Positions 62,735 through 64,000 of a stretch of DNA of 64,000 nt are shown piece after piece. Origin of the DNA: CAVXEH01 sp963805305 (lineage in GTDB: Bacteria; Chloroflexota; Limnocylindria; QHBO01); the NCBI GenBank assembly GCA_963805305.1, contig CAWDTM010000008.1, forward strand, positions 248,001-312,000, written 5' to 3'. Below the pieces are notes generated by a model. That model did no database searches and was not told the DNA's origin. It saw nothing but the letters and a program-made list of their open reading frames with translations. Every line of letters begins with the position of its first letter. Position 1 is the stretch's first letter. Both the position numbers and the translations under genes were made by a program.

Positions 62735-62955
62735 CGCGAGTGACGGAATTGCGGCTGCGGGCTCGCTTCAGTCCCGCCCGGCAGCCTGGACAATGTCGCT
62801 GGACCGGCGATCTCCGCTCGACGACTTGATGGCAGCGGCGGCACTCGAGCAGGGCGACCTTCAGCCACTCGCGCGAGCGGGTGGGCGGGGAGCGGGATCT
62901 CGCTGGTAGACTCGCCTCGCGAACGCAGTACGTGGCCGGCTCCCGCCCGCCGGAG
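62735..62955 (-). repeat. Dispersed element copy C
   Basis: Minus-strand reading ATYCVREAS..., SREWLKVALLECRRCHQ, VERRSPVQRHCPGC and a basic tail parallels copies A and B. The edge hairpin is degraded (GGCTCC ... CGGAGC). The remainder of 62511-63067 shows no gene. Confidence 0.6.
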
Positions 62956-63067
62956 CGAGCCTGGTCGGGCCTAGGCTCCACGATGTGTCATCAGGCACCT
63001 GCCGAGCGTGAGGCGATCCGACCGGTTCGCCCAGGGCAGGGAGCCGCGGCTCCTGGAGCGTGACGAG

Positions 63068-63982
63068 ATGATCGACGATGCTCGGCTGCTCGAGGTCGAC
63101 GGGATCTCGAAGCGATACGGCGACATCGTCGCGCTCGAGAACCTCGCCTTCGACGTTCGCGCCGGAGAGCTGTTCGGCTTCGTCGGCCGCAACGGCGCCG
63201 GAAAGACCACGACGATGCGGATCATCCTGGGCGTGCTGGCGGCCGATGCCGGCCAGGTTCGGTGGGGTGGCGCTCCTCTGGACTTCGCGACCCGGCGCCG
63301 GATCGGCTACATGCCCGAGGAGCGCGGCCTCTATCCGAAGATGCGGCTGATCGAGCAGCTGGCCTACCTGGGCGAGCTCCATGGCATGCCCGATGCCGAC
63401 GCGCAGCGCGCGGGCTCGGACTGGCTGGAGCGTTTCGGTCTTGCCGACCGCCGCAATGACGAGCTCCAGTCCCTGAGCCACGGCAACCAGCAGCGCATGC
63501 AGCTGGCTGCCGCCCTGGTCTGCGACCCGGACATCCTGGTGCTCGACGAGCCGTTCAGCGGGCTCGACCCGGTCGCCCTCGACGTGATGACCGGCGTCAT
63601 CCGCGAGCGGGCGGATGGCGGGGCGGCCGTGATCTTCTCGAGCCACGAGCTCGACCTCGTGGAGCGCATCTGCGACCGGGTTGGCATCCTCGACCGCCAC
63701 AAGATGGTGGCGGTCGGCACGGTCGCCGCGCTTCGGGTTGGTGGCCCGCGTCGCCTGTGGGTGGATGTGCCGATGGCGGCGCCAGGCTGGGCGGCGTCGG
63801 TGCCCGGGGTCACCGAGGTTCGGACCGATGGCAGCCGCACGCTCCTCGAGATGGCGCCCGGGACCGACGACCAGGTGGTCCTCGACGCGGCGCTCCAGAC
63901 CGGGCCCGTCCACGAGTTCCGGCCGGCTGATGCGAGCCTCACTGACGTGTTCCGGGACGCGATCGGCGAGACGAGATCATGA
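63068..63982 (+). CDS. ABC transporter ATP-binding protein
   Basis: 304 residues. Walker A GRNGAGKT, signature LSHGNQQR, Walker B ILVLDEPFSGLD and the H-loop SSHELDLVE are all present; the C-terminal ~80 residues form the DUF4162-like extension of NatA-type subunits. GGAG lies 9 nt upstream of ATG 63068. The next gene starts inside its stop codon, the typical ATPase-permease pair. Substrate unknown. Confidence 0.9.
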   Translation: MIDDARLLEVDGISKRYGDIVALENLAFDVRAGELFGFVGRNGAGKTTTMRIILGVLAADAGQVRWGGAPLDFATRRRIGYMPEERGLYPKMRLIEQLAYLGELHGMPDADAQRAGSDWLERFGLADRRNDELQSLSHGNQQRMQLAAALVCDPDILVLDEPFSGLDPVALDVMTGVIRERADGGAAVIFSSHELDLVERICDRVGILDRHKMVAVGTVAALRVGGPRRLWVDVPMAAPGWAASVPGVTEVRTDGSRTLLEMAPGTDDQVVLDAALQTGPVHEFRPADASLTDVFRDAIGETRS

Positions 63983-64000
63983 CGAGGCCCCGAAGTGCGA
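63979..64000 (+). CDS. ABC transporter permease, first codons only (cut by window end)
   Basis: ATG overlapping the ATPase stop (ATGA) with an Arg-rich beginning. Only seven codons are visible; the call rests on the position behind an ATPase gene. Confidence 0.45.

Overview
The window is GC-rich and gene-dense. Many neighbouring genes overlap by 1-8 nt, GTG and TTG starts are frequent, and several promoters place the -10 box only 6-7 nt before the start codon (apparently leaderless mRNAs). Together with the gene set (a DUF6754-like / MutL-like membrane cluster, a long pyruvate phosphate dikinase, archaeal/eukaryote-type glycyl-tRNA synthetase with zinc ribbons, monoderm-style secreted Rhs/WapA protein) this suggests a Chloroflexota bacterium, perhaps of the Limnocylindria group. 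The taxonomic call is inference from gene content only.

Layout. 1-6.6 kb: end of a macro-domain gene, then a six-gene cluster of membrane proteins plus a MutL-type ASKHA protein. 6.6-11.6 kb: a housekeeping operon for tRNA t6A modification (tsaE-tsaB-rimI-tsaD), rRNA methylation (rsmA), isoprenoid synthesis (ispE) and RidA. 11.6-24.2 kb: glmU, a CNNM/CorC-type transporter, a polyprenyl diphosphate synthase on the opposite strand, recO, a membrane protein, a YcaQ/AlkX-type glycosylase, glyS, a TPR protein, an HTH protein and ppdK. 24.2-25.5 kb: an ECF sigma / anti-sigma pair on the minus strand. 25.7-29.8 kb: dnaG-rpoD. 29.9-35.7 kb: a lipoprotein, an MFS transporter, an HTH regulator, and an EAL/GGDEF pair for c-di-GMP turnover, ending at tRNA-Asn(GTT).

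35.8-61.7 kb looks like an accessory island between tRNA-Asn and a second, decayed copy of the gene next to it. It starts with an AbiE toxin-antitoxin pair directly after the tRNA, then a Crp/Fnr regulator, an 11.2 kb WapA-like Rhs toxin gene, its immunity region, and two downstream orphan cassettes, each made of a copy of the Rhs core joined to a different C-terminal toxin and a different immunity gene. Sequence tracts shared in different pairings among the three core copies are direct signs of recombination between cassettes. The island continues with a lipoprotein and a 1711-residue secreted metalloprotease-like protein and ends with an AbiEi paralogue that has lost its toxin, its operator symmetry and the first base of its -10 box. 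Three dispersed copies of a ~215 bp element with a terminal hairpin and a CxxC...CxxC reading frame lie in and just outside the island.

61.8-64.0 kb: a Phd/VapC toxin-antitoxin pair with a clear operator-promoter, and an ABC transporter ATPase followed by the first codons of its permease. The most notable content is the Rhs cassette array and the duplicated AbiE/tRNA boundary.
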